DNA from: Lachnospiraceae bacterium
Lineage (GTDB): Bacteria > Bacillota > Clostridia > Lachnospirales > Lachnospiraceae
Direction of reading: 5' to 3'
Assembly (NCBI GenBank): GCA_019421365.1
Contig: JAHZFJ010000009.1
Location: forward strand, 122,461 to 153,341
Length of the DNA: 30,881 nucleotides
Shown here piece after piece: positions 16,015-23,240 of this stretch. The notes beneath the pieces are model-generated. The model ran no database searches. It worked only from the letters and a program-made list of their open reading frames with translations, and was not told the DNA's origin. The stretch's first letter is position 1. Each line of letters starts with the position of its first letter. A program made the position numbers and the translations under genes.

Positions 16015-16029
16015 GTCACTACGTCACTA
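16015..16029. promoter_or_regulatory. Tandem GTCACTA repeats upstream of the coiled-coil/Crp unit
   Basis: GTCACTA at 16015-16021 and 16023-16029, one base apart, lie 20 bp upstream of the GTG start. They share the GTCAC core with the sites downstream of the regulator gene, so they may be autoregulatory sites. Confidence 0.4.
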
Positions 16030-16054
16030 ATTAGAAACCGTACATGACCTCATT

Positions 16055-16075
16055 AAAGTATTCTTTACATACTTT
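16055..16075 (-). terminator. Weak terminator of the aldo/keto reductase gene
   Basis: AAAGTAT (16055-16061) and ATACTTT (16069-16075) form a 7-bp AT-rich stem with a 7-nt loop, 20 bp beyond the stop codon; the minus strand continues AATGAGG. Weak, so read-through is possible. Confidence 0.35.
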
Positions 16076-16094
16076 ATCGGATTAGTATTGCATT

Positions 16095-17117
16095 CTATAA
16101 AGCTTTTCCTGCTAATACCTCTACATAATCTTTGTAATTGTCTTTTAGTAATTTAGGTGTATTTAAGCCATATGGACATCTTGCTGCGCAACGGCCACAA
16201 TTAATGCATTTTTCAATTCGTTTCATCTTAGCTTGCACATCTTTGGTTAATTGTAATTCAGATGGTGAACGTCTTAATAATAATGACATTCTTGCGCAGT
16301 TATTGATCTCTATTCCAACTGGACATGGCATACAATATCCACATCCACGACAGAAATTACTTGCTAACTCCTTCTGATCTTTTTCAATAACCGCTTTAAT
16401 CTCATCCGTCATAGTAGGTGGATTATCGATATAGCTTATGAATTCATCAAGTTCCGTTTCCTTTTGTACACCCCAGATTGGTAATACGTGATCATATAAA
16501 TCTTGATACGCATACGCTGCTTTAGAATTTGTAATCAAGCCACCCGATAGTGCTTTCATGGCGATAAAACCAATATAGTTCTCTTTACAACGATTCACCA
16601 ATTTAAGTTCTTCTTTAGTAGCAAGATAATTGAATGGATATTGTAACGTCTCATATAATCCAGAATCTATCGCTTCATTTGCCACAGATAAACGATGATT
16701 GGTAATACCTATATGACGAATCTTTCCTTGTTCTTTTGCTTCTAACATCGCTTCATATAGCCCTGTTCCATCTCCTAGTTTAGGACAAAATGATGGATTA
16801 TGAAATTGATATAAATCAATATAATCTGTTTTTAGCAAGGACAAACTTGTTTCCAGGTCTTTCCAGAAAGCTTTTGCATCAGTAGCAGCTGTCTTTGTTG
16901 CGATATAAATCTTCTCTCTAACATCTGATAAAGACTCACCAATCTTAGATTCGCTATCCGTATAAAACCTCGCTGTATCAAAAAATGTAATTCCGTGTTC
17001 AAAAGCCTTTCTCAATAACTTACCTGCATCTTCATTACTTACTCTTTGAATTGGAAGTGCACCAAATCCATTCTTGTTTACTGTTATCCCTGTTTTTCCT
17101 AATGTAACCATTGTCAT
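16095..17117 (-). CDS. Aldo/keto reductase with C-terminal bacterial ferredoxin domain
   Basis: A 340-residue oxidoreductase. The TIM-barrel AKR domain covers about residues 1-250 with the catalytic tetrad Asp47 (FFDTARFY), Tyr52, Lys75 (IYIATKTA) and His106 (LYQFHNP). The C-terminal ~90 residues carry two ferredoxin-type cysteine sets: Cys256, 259, 262 and 265 (FCRGCGYCMPC) and Cys304, 307, 310 and 314 (CINCGRCAARCP). These probably bind two 4Fe-4S clusters that move electrons in or out of the active site. This subgroup is common in anaerobes with mostly unknown substrates. Strong promoter TTGACA-17-TATAGT upstream; ATG 10 bases after GGAG. Single gene. Confidence 0.9.
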   Translation of the reverse strand: MTMVTLGKTGITVNKNGFGALPIQRVSNEDAGKLLRKAFEHGITFFDTARFYTDSESKIGESLSDVREKIYIATKTAATDAKAFWKDLETSLSLLKTDYIDLYQFHNPSFCPKLGDGTGLYEAMLEAKEQGKIRHIGITNHRLSVANEAIDSGLYETLQYPFNYLATKEELKLVNRCKENYIGFIAMKALSGGLITNSKAAYAYQDLYDHVLPIWGVQKETELDEFISYIDNPPTMTDEIKAVIEKDQKELASNFCRGCGYCMPCPVGIEINNCARMSLLLRRSPSELQLTKDVQAKMKRIEKCINCGRCAARCPYGLNTPKLLKDNYKDYVEVLAGKAL

Positions 17118-17248
17118 AATACTAATTCTCCATTTTATATGTATTACTCATAATTTATAGTTTCTAAAACATCTTTCATTCTTCATATAAAGATATCTTC
17201 ATCATAATCTCATTTTTTCATGCTTTAATAAAATGTATCCTATATATA

Positions 17249-17277
17249 ACTATAAGATTTCTATCTTTACCTGTCAA
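17249..17277 (-). promoter_or_regulatory. Promoter of the aldo/keto reductase gene
   Basis: On the minus strand, TTGACA and TATAGT are separated by exactly 17 bp, a near-consensus sigma-A promoter. The predicted leader is about 125 nt. Confidence 0.75.
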
Positions 17278-17299
17278 TCTTTCTACACGAATATATAAT

Positions 17300-17340
17300 A
17301 AAATCGGCCAATTGTAATTTCTCTACAATTGACCGATTTT
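17300..17340 (-). terminator. Terminator of the two-component operon
   Basis: Seventeen-base arms (17300-17316 and 17324-17340) pair fully, with one G-U wobble, in the minus-strand transcript; on the plus strand that pair is a mismatch. The orientation and position 4 nt after the kinase stop identify it as the operon terminator. Confidence 0.9.
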
Positions 17341-17344
17341 ATAT

Positions 17345-18727
17345 CTACTTGGCAGGGAAGCGAAAAAAGAATGTACTACCAACACCAAGTTCACTCTCGT
17401 TCCATACCTCAGCTTGATGCACACTGGCAATCCATTTAACCATAGGTAAACCAAGTCCTAGGCTGCCTTCTTCCTTAACTGTTCTTGAGGGATCAACCTG
17501 ATAGAATCTTCTCCAGATCTTTTCTTTGTTTTCTTCTGCTATACCGATTCCATCATCGCTTACATAACCAGCAAAACGTTCCTGATCAGTCCCTCTATTT
17601 TCTCTAAATAACGCAATTTCTATATTACCAGATTCCCTACCGTAATTAATGGCGTTCAATATGAGGTTCATAAAGAAACGCATTAATAACGTCTCGTCAC
17701 CCTTGATAGCTATACCTTCTTCAATCATAGCATGAACATTAATATTCTTCTTTTGCGCTCTTTCTCTAGCATCTTCAACAATTACTTCTAATAGATCGCT
17801 TAGATTAACCCATTCTAATTGGATTTTGTTTGAATCTAAATCACTCCTTGCTAGCAATAATAATTGCCCTATTAGATTAGACATTCGTACTGTTTGTTGA
17901 TGAATGCTTACTAAAGCCTCATGAGTTTCTTCACCATTATCTAATTCCATTGCATACTCACATTGTGATAATATAACACTTACGGGTGTTCGAAGTTCGT
18001 GAGATACATCTGCGGTAAATTGCTTTTCTCGTTCGAAAGAATCTTCTAAACGTTCAAACATCTGATCAAACAATCTTCCTAATCGATATAATTCATCGTC
18101 TCCCTCACCTAGATTCACACGTTTACTAAGATCATTACCACTCGTAATCTGTTCAACCGTTTTACTCATCTGTTTAACAGGTTTGAAAGCCCTTTTTGTA
18201 AGGATATATCCTCCTACGATGGCTATTACAATAATTAAAGGTGTTAACACTAATAAAACTATAATATTAACATGTGTACGCCCTACGTTAGTCGTTGTTG
18301 GCATCATACCACGAATGAATATCTGCCCGTAATTAGGGACGTCTTGTATCATATCATATACATACCACTCCTCAGAAAGTGATATTTTTCTAAGCTCTTG
18401 ATTAACAAATGGTAAAGTAGTATCTCCCCCTTTAGGCTGGTATCCTTGTATCAATATACCTTTACTATTAAAAATTGATATATAGATACCTTTTTCAATA
18501 AAATCAATATCCTCATCAATCTCTAATTGTCCTTCCTCATACTCAATATCCTGAAAAACTTCCTGTACCTGACTAATAAGCATTTCTTTTGATGAATTTC
18601 TCAGTATCTGTTCACTTACAAGATAAGTAATTAAAACTATCAGTAAAGCCATAATACAAAGAAAAGCAGTATACCATAGGGTTACTTTCCATATAATCGA
18701 TATTCTTTTTCTACGCTTCTTATTCAT
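17345..18727 (-). CDS. Sensor histidine kinase (HAMP, HisKA, HATPase_c)
   Basis: A 460-residue membrane kinase. TM1 spans about residues 11-37, an extracytoplasmic sensor of ~115 residues follows, and TM2 is ~153-177. A HAMP linker (about 178-230) leads to the phosphoacceptor helix with His243 in DVSHELRTPVS. The ATPase region shows NAINYG (N box), DDGIGIAEE (G1) and GSLGLGLPMVKWI (G2). It autophosphorylates and passes phosphate to the response regulator encoded just upstream. I use the ATG at 18727, preceded by GAGG; it overlaps the regulator gene by 8 bp, which indicates translational coupling. The stimulus is unknown, but the divergent secreted protein points to the cell surface. Confidence 0.95.
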   Translation of the reverse strand: MNKKRRKRISIIWKVTLWYTAFLCIMALLIVLITYLVSEQILRNSSKEMLISQVQEVFQDIEYEEGQLEIDEDIDFIEKGIYISIFNSKGILIQGYQPKGGDTTLPFVNQELRKISLSEEWYVYDMIQDVPNYGQIFIRGMMPTTTNVGRTHVNIIVLLVLTPLIIVIAIVGGYILTKRAFKPVKQMSKTVEQITSGNDLSKRVNLGEGDDELYRLGRLFDQMFERLEDSFEREKQFTADVSHELRTPVSVILSQCEYAMELDNGEETHEALVSIHQQTVRMSNLIGQLLLLARSDLDSNKIQLEWVNLSDLLEVIVEDARERAQKKNINVHAMIEEGIAIKGDETLLMRFFMNLILNAINYGRESGNIEIALFRENRGTDQERFAGYVSDDGIGIAEENKEKIWRRFYQVDPSRTVKEEGSLGLGLPMVKWIASVHQAEVWNESELGVGSTFFFRFPAK

Positions 18728-19403
18728 GTCTATCCTCATCTCTAAGCACGTATCCTGCTCCACGGATGGTGTGTATTAATTTAGGCTCAAAATCTTGATC
18801 GATTTTCTTACGAAGATAGCGTATATATACATCAATTACATTAGATCCACCTTCATAATCAAAATTCCAAATATGCTGTTCGATTTTTGCTCTACTTAAT
18901 ACAATACCTTGATTTCGGATCATATATTCTAAAACAGAAAACTCTTTACTGGATAAAGGAATAACCACATCCCCTCTCTTAACAATTCGTGTATCACAAT
19001 CAACACTTAGATTTGCTATAGTGAATACATTTGTTACCTCATCAATACTTCTTCTTGTTAAAACTCGTATCCTCGCTAATAATTCCTCGAAGGCAAATGG
19101 TTTAACCAAATAATCATCTGCACCACTATCTAGTCCCGTTACACGATCTTCAATTCCATCCTTTGCTGTAAGTAACAATACTGGAGTTTTATCGCGATTC
19201 TTTCTGAGTGTTCTTACTAAATCTAGTCCATTCATCTTTGGTAGCATTATATCTAGTAATATCACATCATATTCTCCTAATTTCATATAATCCAGGGCTT
19301 CTTCCCCATCATAACATGAATCAACAGTATATCCTGCTTTATTAAGCCTCTTTAAAATTATCGAATTCAAATCTCTCTCATCTTCAACTACTAATATTCT
19401 CAT
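18720..19403 (-). CDS. OmpR/PhoB-family response regulator
   Basis: A 227-residue regulator. The receiver domain (1-120) has the acidic pocket (Glu7, Asp8, Glu9), phospho-acceptor Asp51 in VILLDIMLPKMNG, and the conserved Thr/Lys segments (LLLTAKDG; DDYLVKPFAF). The C-terminal winged helix (130-225) ends SNVIDVYIRYLRKKID followed by HTIRGAGYVL, typical of the OmpR/PhoB class that binds tandem direct repeats. It is first in the operon and overlaps the kinase gene by 8 bp. Likely targets are its own promoter and the divergent secreted-protein gene, whose promoter has 11-bp-spaced CTTTTAAT repeats. Confidence 0.95.
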   Translation of the reverse strand: MRILVVEDERDLNSIILKRLNKAGYTVDSCYDGEEALDYMKLGEYDVILLDIMLPKMNGLDLVRTLRKNRDKTPVLLLTAKDGIEDRVTGLDSGADDYLVKPFAFEELLARIRVLTRRSIDEVTNVFTIANLSVDCDTRIVKRGDVVIPLSSKEFSVLEYMIRNQGIVLSRAKIEQHIWNFDYEGGSNVIDVYIRYLRKKIDQDFEPKLIHTIRGAGYVLRDEDRHE

Positions 19404-19445
19404 CTGATTTTTTCATCCTTCTTCTTTTTTAAGATCACTATACAC

Positions 19446-19558
19446 AATGTTGTGAATGTCAACTTGTAAATGTTGTCAGACAAAATAATTTCATTCATGA
19501 CAATGAAAATTCGTAATTAAATTTTCTATTATATACTTTATTAGTTTTTAAATGTTGT
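19446..19558. repeat. Three AATGTTGT repeats in the divergent intergenic region
   Basis: Exact copies of AATGTTGT lie at 19446-19453, 19469-19476 and 19551-19558. The first two are 23 bp apart and bracket a TTGACA (-35 candidate, minus strand, 19462-19457) of the response regulator gene. They may be autoregulatory sites. Confidence 0.4.
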
Positions 19559-19632
19559 GTCAAGATTTCTGTGTATGTTGATTAAGAGTATATCGTTATA
19601 CACAAAATATTTTTACACATATAATTATACAT

Positions 19633-19651
19633 CTTTTAATATTCTTTTAAT
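19633..19651 (+). promoter_or_regulatory. Tandem CTTTTAAT repeats, candidate response-regulator box
   Basis: CTTTTAAT occurs exactly at 19633-19640 and 19644-19651, 11 bp apart, and the second copy ends 10 bp before a TATACT -10 box. Eleven-bp direct repeats overlapping a poor -35 region are the classic arrangement for activation by PhoB/OmpR proteins. The divergent regulator gene supplies an obvious candidate protein. Confidence 0.6.
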
Positions 19652-19661
19652 GTTTGGATTT

Positions 19662-19667
19662 TATACT
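19662..19667 (+). promoter_or_regulatory. -10 box of the secreted-protein gene
   Basis: TATACT 61 bp upstream of the ATG. No TTGACA-like -35 box is found 16-18 bp upstream; the CTTTTAAT repeats occupy that place, which supports activator dependence. The AT-rich untranslated leader is about 55 nt. Confidence 0.5.
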
Positions 19668-19727
19668 AACATTGTAATAAAACAATAAATATAATAAATT
19701 CATTAAAAAAGGAAGGTAATATAAAAT

Positions 19728-20429
19728 ATGAAAAAATCAGTATGTACAAAAGTTTTAGCATTGGCAACTATTGCTACAATCGGTGTAGGTTCTCAAGCAT
19801 TTTTATCAAATGCTGAAAATACCAAATTTACTACATCTACAAAAACAACATCTAATATAAGCGTCAAATCTGTGGAATACGATTATGATGACTCAGACGA
19901 CTCTATCGAAATTGACTTTTCAACTAGAATTAAGCTTAAATCTTCTGCAAAGGCAAGTGTAAAAGATGATTCTGGCAAAACATATAAAACATTTATAGAA
20001 GATTCAGATAGCGATGAAATCGACTTAGATGTTGCTAGTTTAAAAGCAGGGAAAAGTTATACGGTAACTGTTACAGGTATTAAGAAGGCAACGGAATCTA
20101 AATATGGCACATTAACTATTAAATTCAGTATTCCAAAAGCATCTACGAATCTTGTAAAAGATGTTGATTTTGATCAGGAAGATAATGAAGTGACTTTTGA
20201 TTTTAATAAGAAAGTTAAATATAACAATACCAAAGTTACCATTACAAATGAAAGTGGTTCAAAAACTTATAAAGCAACCATCATCGAAAGAGATAATGAT
20301 GAATTAAGTGTACGCGTAAAAGGATTAAAAGAAGGAAGCACTTACAAATACAGTATTACAGGGGTTACTGATAAATCTTCTGGTAGTTCGAAAACTCTAA
20401 CAGGCAGTTTTGTTGCCTTAGAAGACTAA
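19728..20429 (+). CDS. Secreted protein with two Ig-like repeats
   Basis: A 233-residue exported protein. Residues 1-~29 form a signal peptide (MKKSVCTKVLALATIATIG, cleavage probably after SNA). Two related beta-rich repeats follow (about 45-135 and 140-230). Each has a strand like VEYDYDDSDDSIEIDFSTRIK or VDFDQEDNEVTFDFNKKVK, then KTYKTFIEDSDSDEIDLDV or KTYKATIIERDNDELSVRV, and a closing LKAGKSYTVTVTGI or LKEGSTYKYSITGV. The pattern resembles bacterial Ig-like (Big-type) domains. It has no sortase motif or lipobox. The only plus-strand gene in the central region, it diverges from the two-component operon and is probably its target. RBS AAAAAAGGAAGG. Possibly an envelope-stress or adhesion protein. 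Confidence 0.8.
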   Translation: MKKSVCTKVLALATIATIGVGSQAFLSNAENTKFTTSTKTTSNISVKSVEYDYDDSDDSIEIDFSTRIKLKSSAKASVKDDSGKTYKTFIEDSDSDEIDLDVASLKAGKSYTVTVTGIKKATESKYGTLTIKFSIPKASTNLVKDVDFDQEDNEVTFDFNKKVKYNNTKVTITNESGSKTYKATIIERDNDELSVRVKGLKEGSTYKYSITGVTDKSSGSSKTLTGSFVALED

Positions 20430-20435
20430 TATGAT

Positions 20436-20484
20436 AAAAAACCTGAGAACTCGCTTATAAAAAGACGAATTCCCAGGTTTTTTT
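20436..20484. terminator. Bidirectional terminator of convergent genes
   Basis: A ten-base A/T-plus-GC stem (20436-20445 with 20474-20483) is extended by further imperfect pairs (GAA/TTC, TCG/CGA). Runs of A on one side and T on the other serve both strands. The stop codon of the zinc-ribbon gene overlaps its right edge. Confidence 0.88.
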
Positions 20485-20851
20485 ATAGTTTTTTACCACA
20501 CTTTGGACAATATTCGTAGTCAGATTCGGTGCTAGTAAAACCACAATTACTGCAGTGTTTTATTTGATTTTCTTGTTGTGCAAAATGAATCTTATCGAAG
20601 TCAATCTCTGTGATCTCTCCTTGTTCAATTGCTTTTCCTAATTCTTTATCGATCTGTGTGGTAGAACCACAACAACGCATTCGAACAAAATATTTCTTAT
20701 TCCACTTAAATAACGGAATAAAGAAAAACATAAAATACGTATACGTCATGAATACATCTACATGACCATACTTGCCGCAACATTTGCATACCACTAATTG
20801 ATCAAAAGCCAATCTTTTTTCTTTTTGGCTAATCCCCATTATAAAAAACAT
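20483..20851 (-). CDS. Zinc-ribbon protein with one hydrophobic segment
   Basis: A 122-residue protein with paired cysteine sites: VCKCCG (Cys22, 24, 25) matched by RCCG (Cys60, 61), and a C-terminal zinc ribbon CSNC...YCPKCG (Cys100, 103, 115, 118). Between the first two sits a hydrophobic stretch rich in Phe, Tyr and Met (about 34-48, FMTYTYFMFFFIPLF) that could be membrane-associated. Function is unknown; small clostridial zinc-ribbon proteins of this type are common. I use the ATG at 20851, five bases after AGGAGG; a GTG six bases earlier overlaps that site. It follows the DUF3783 gene by 26 bp and is probably co-transcribed with it. Confidence 0.75.
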   Translation of the reverse strand: MFFIMGISQKEKRLAFDQLVVCKCCGKYGHVDVFMTYTYFMFFFIPLFKWNKKYFVRMRCCGSTTQIDKELGKAIEQGEITEIDFDKIHFAQQENQIKHCSNCGFTSTESDYEYCPKCGKKL

Positions 20852-20877
20852 GTACACCTCCTAGGAATTGGACCATT

Positions 20878-21240
20878 TTACTGCCTATTCTCATAAGATT
20901 TACGCTCGAGCTCCATCTCCTCATACATGTGTAGAACATCCCATGTTCTATTCACTGGTGTCATGACAGCCTTATAAGTCATAGGAATCTTATTTGCTCT
21001 CATCTTCTGTAACATTGTATTAAAATGCTTCTCTGTAAAATCACAGAAAACCATTAGGCTTCCTTCTGGAGCTTCCCCATCAAACAGAATCTCTTCTTCC
21101 TCTTTGTTGTAACCCGCTAATTTACCGATTGTTTGTTTAAACTGTGATAGCTCTACCTCAACAACTTTAATGTGCATAGGTGCAGCTAATTTTCTGATAT
21201 TTGTGGCTTCTTTTGATTGGAATAATAAAATTTTCTCCAT
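20878..21240 (-). CDS. DUF3783 family protein
   Basis: A 120-residue soluble protein of the clostridial DUF3783 family. The recognisable C-terminal part is TEKHFNTMLQKMRANKIPMTYKAVMTPVNRTWDVLHMYEEM, which has the family's AVMTPxNxxW segment. The N-terminal half is predicted alpha/beta. The biochemical role is unknown. ATG follows TAGGAGGATTTAGTAT. It is the first gene of a unit with the zinc-ribbon gene, driven by a promoter about 100 bp upstream whose early transcript contains a 14-bp hairpin. DUF3783 genes are often seen near flavodoxin and DUF3793 genes, as here. Confidence 0.8.
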   Translation of the reverse strand: MEKILLFQSKEATNIRKLAAPMHIKVVEVELSQFKQTIGKLAGYNKEEEEILFDGEAPEGSLMVFCDFTEKHFNTMLQKMRANKIPMTYKAVMTPVNRTWDVLHMYEEMELERKSYENRQ

Positions 21241-21290
21241 ATACTAAATCCTCCTATATGACTGTTCTTCAATAATTCTATTCATATCAA

Positions 21291-21324
21291 AACAGTTGAA
21301 AGCATTAATCTGCTTTCAACTGTT
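21291..21324 (-). terminator. 14-bp hairpin between DUF503 and DUF3783 genes
   Basis: AACAGTTGAAAGCA (21291-21304) and TGCTTTCAACTGTT (21311-21324) pair perfectly around a 6-nt loop; the minus strand continues TTTTGATATG. It may end the DUF503 transcript, but it also lies downstream of a promoter that faces the DUF3783 gene, so it could act as a leader attenuator. Confidence 0.7.
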
Positions 21325-21343
21325 ATTGTTTACGTTAGGTTAT

Positions 21344-21372
21344 ATTATATACTACTACGTTGCTAACGTCCA
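21344..21372 (-). promoter_or_regulatory. Promoter upstream of the DUF3783 gene with inverted repeat
   Basis: On the minus strand, TGGACG and TATAAT are 17 bp apart. An inverted pair, ACGTTAG (21332-21338) and CTAACGT (21363-21369), encloses the -10 box and overlaps the -35 box, so it may be an operator. Transcription would start near 21337, before the hairpin at 21324-21291. Confidence 0.5.
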
Positions 21373-21406
21373 TAGTTAAGAGTGTATAAAGATCAAATTA
21401 TTACTA

Positions 21407-21694
21407 CTAAAATACCGCTTTATCTTTCACTACATCAATAATTTCTGCATCGGTGTTCTCTTCAACATAGAGAATAATCTCTTCCATACGATCTTCTAGT
21501 TGCATCTCATCTAGTGTCAAACCTACAACTCCTATAACGACTATTTGATGAATATCATGTTCTGCAATCTCACCTACTGATACATTAAAATTATTTCTTA
21601 TCTTTTTAACAATACTTTGTACGATCATCCTCTTTTCTTTTAATGAATGAACCCACGTTGCTCTTAATTTTATCTCTAACGCAAACACTCTCAT
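21407..21694 (-). CDS. DUF503 family protein (YlxP-like)
   Basis: A 95-residue ferredoxin-fold-like protein of the YlxP/DUF503 family. The hallmarks are the N-terminal strand, then HSLKEKRMIVQSIVKKIRNNFNVSV and a following IAEHDIHQIVVIGVVGL, which match the Bacillus YlxP pattern closely, and the length matches the usual ~92. The function is not settled; YlxP lies in the nusA-infB region in other Firmicutes but here it is in a clostridial flavodoxin cluster. I start at the ATG at 21694, after AAAGGAG, rather than 51 bp upstream, which would overlap the DUF2325 gene. Confidence 0.83.
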   Translation of the reverse strand: MRVFALEIKLRATWVHSLKEKRMIVQSIVKKIRNNFNVSVGEIAEHDIHQIVVIGVVGLTLDEMQLEDRMEEIILYVEENTDAEIIDVVKDKAVF

Positions 21695-21710
21695 AATAAT
21701 ATCTGCTCCT

Positions 21711-21998
21711 TTACGCCATATTAACGTGTGATTCAAGGATTTCACCTAAAGCATTACCGCTACTAGAATGGCATCTTACTACATTTGCTTTATTTCGCTC
21801 TGCTTCTGCTACCGCACATTTCACCATCTTATGTGATACAGTATTGGTAAATAATACAATTAAATCCGGACTTCCAATTTGATCCCTTAAATTACTTGTC
21901 ATCTGGGTGAATACTTTAGCTTTGCAATTGTAAGTCTTACATATTTTCTTATACTGACAGACCATACGATCATGTCCACCTATTATAACAATGCTCAT
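21711..21998 (-). CDS. DUF2325 family protein
   Basis: A 95-residue Rossmann-like protein with the family signature GGHDRM right after the first strand (MSIVIIGGHDRMVCQYKKICK), then two cysteines (CKTYNC), a central strand LIVLFTNTVSHKMVKCAVAEAER and VVRCHSSSGNAL. DUF2325 proteins are small and occur widely in clostridia; the function is unknown. Of three closely spaced start codons I use the ATG at 21998, eight bases after AGGAGG, because the others sit inside or against that site. It lies between the flavodoxin and DUF503 genes, with short gaps that suggest one operon. Confidence 0.82.
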   Translation of the reverse strand: MSIVIIGGHDRMVCQYKKICKTYNCKAKVFTQMTSNLRDQIGSPDLIVLFTNTVSHKMVKCAVAEAERNKANVVRCHSSSGNALGEILESHVNMA

Positions 21999-22034
21999 TT
22001 TCATCACCTCCTGTCTTGTATTATTAAGTTATCA

Positions 22035-22466
22035 TTAAATAGATGCTAATTGTTTTCCAAGATTCTTGCAAATGTTTAATGTAGTATCATCAGGTGTATC
22101 TTGACATATGATTCCTTCTCCACCAACAATTGTTGCACCTGCACTTATCATACGTTCTTCCCATTCACGCATCCATTGACCATCACCCCAGCCATAAGAA
22201 CCAAATAAAGCAATTTGCTTACCATCAGCGAATTTTTCAAATCCTGTAACAAATGGTTCCATATCACTTTCTTCTAATACTTCATCACCCATAGCGGGGC
22301 AACCAAGAGCAATTACATTAGCTTCTTTTAAATCTACAACAGATACATTAGTTACTTCAATGATTTCAGCTTCTTTACCAGAATCCTTAATACCTTCTCC
22401 TATAGCATTAGCCATAGCCTCTGTGTTTCCTGTTTGTGACCAATATACAATTGTTATTTTACTCAT
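22035..22466 (-). CDS. Flavodoxin
   Basis: A 143-residue FMN electron-transfer protein. The phosphate-binding loop is SQTGNTEAMA at residues 10-19. The isoalloxazine-flanking loops are near GCPAMGDE (about 55-62) and FGSYGWGDGQWMREWEERM (about 88-106), in the positions expected for short-chain flavodoxins. It carries low-potential electrons in the cytosol, often replacing ferredoxin when iron is scarce. ATG follows GGAGAAGAAGGAGAATAAGT. It lies downstream of the DUF3793 gene and upstream of the DUF2325 gene, an arrangement common in clostridia and suggestive of a shared iron or redox role. Confidence 0.95.
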   Translation of the reverse strand: MSKITIVYWSQTGNTEAMANAIGEGIKDSGKEAEIIEVTNVSVVDLKEANVIALGCPAMGDEVLEESDMEPFVTGFEKFADGKQIALFGSYGWGDGQWMREWEERMISAGATIVGGEGIICQDTPDDTTLNICKNLGKQLASI

Positions 22467-22519
22467 ACTTATTCTCCTTCTTCTCCTATTTATTTAATGT
22501 TACATTTTATTGCTTTTTA

Positions 22520-23122
22520 CTAATTGTAACTTCCATAATGCATTGTAAGTATATTCTGAATGCTCACCCCACTCGTTAACATCCTTACGACATTCTCTCT
22601 GGCCTGATTAAACATATGGAAGATATTAATAGATTCTTGTACATTCCCATATACTTTCCAATAGCCTGTATATAAGAAATTCCTACCTTTGTTCTCTATA
22701 AATCCAGCAACATCTTCTGGCGGATAGCCAAGCAATATTCCTAGTTCGTGAGGAAATTCTGCTCCTTCCTCCTTGTATTGTGTATAACGACTTCTTAGTT
22801 CTACTAACACAGAATATAACTTAGGATTAGGATATCCGAATGAAAGCATTAACTCTTCAACATCTTTGTTTCTAAGATATTCTTCTACTCGACTTTTATT
22901 GTACAGTAAGAAGGTTGTTTTATCTTTTGATTTCCAAATAATTGATATAGAGATCGGTGATCTTTTGAAAATCTCATATACCATTCTTACATATTCATTG
23001 GATACAATAAATAAATTAGAAATCTTTAACCCGGTTAAAACGGGCGAACAATGTATTGCTAATTGTGTCTTAATATCATCTTGATTTAAACTATATATCA
23101 TCTGAAGTGCATCTTGACCCAT
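22520..23122 (-). CDS. DUF3793 family protein
   Basis: A 200-residue soluble protein with the DUF3793 hallmark HELGILLGYPPEDVAGFI and a following GRNFLYTGYWKVYGN. Further features are LAIHCSPVLTGLKISNL and a hydrophilic middle with KDKTTFLLYNKSR. The function is unknown; the family is repeatedly found beside flavodoxin and iron-uptake genes. I use the ATG at 23122, ten bases after AAGGAG, because the ATG at 23131 is only one base from it; both are possible. It is first in a probable four-gene operon (DUF3793, flavodoxin, DUF2325, DUF503), with a promoter about 120 bp upstream and repeated CTAGTT-GGTTAGT motifs in its leader. Confidence 0.82.
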   Translation of the reverse strand: MGQDALQMIYSLNQDDIKTQLAIHCSPVLTGLKISNLFIVSNEYVRMVYEIFKRSPISISIIWKSKDKTTFLLYNKSRVEEYLRNKDVEELMLSFGYPNPKLYSVLVELRSRYTQYKEEGAEFPHELGILLGYPPEDVAGFIENKGRNFLYTGYWKVYGNVQESINIFHMFNQARENVVRMLTSGVSIQNILTMHYGSYN

Positions 23123-23157
23123 ATTCTTCATACTCCTTCCTACGTGTTAACTATAGG

Positions 23158-23222
23158 CTAGTTATATTTTGGTTAGTTTCATTTTGTTTAATTATTTTCT
23201 AGTTTATTTTGTCTTGGTTAGT
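23158..23222. repeat. Direct repeat CTAGTT...GGTTAGT in the DUF3793 leader
   Basis: Copy A at 23158-23178 and copy B at 23199-23222 share CTAGTT and GGTTAGT ends with a T-rich centre. Related inverted pairs (AACTA/TAGTT near 23150-23164; GTTAG/CTAAC at 23217-23232) add symmetry. They lie downstream of a predicted promoter, a typical repressor location. Confidence 0.5.
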
Positions 23223-23240
23223 CACATCTAACTTGTTTAT

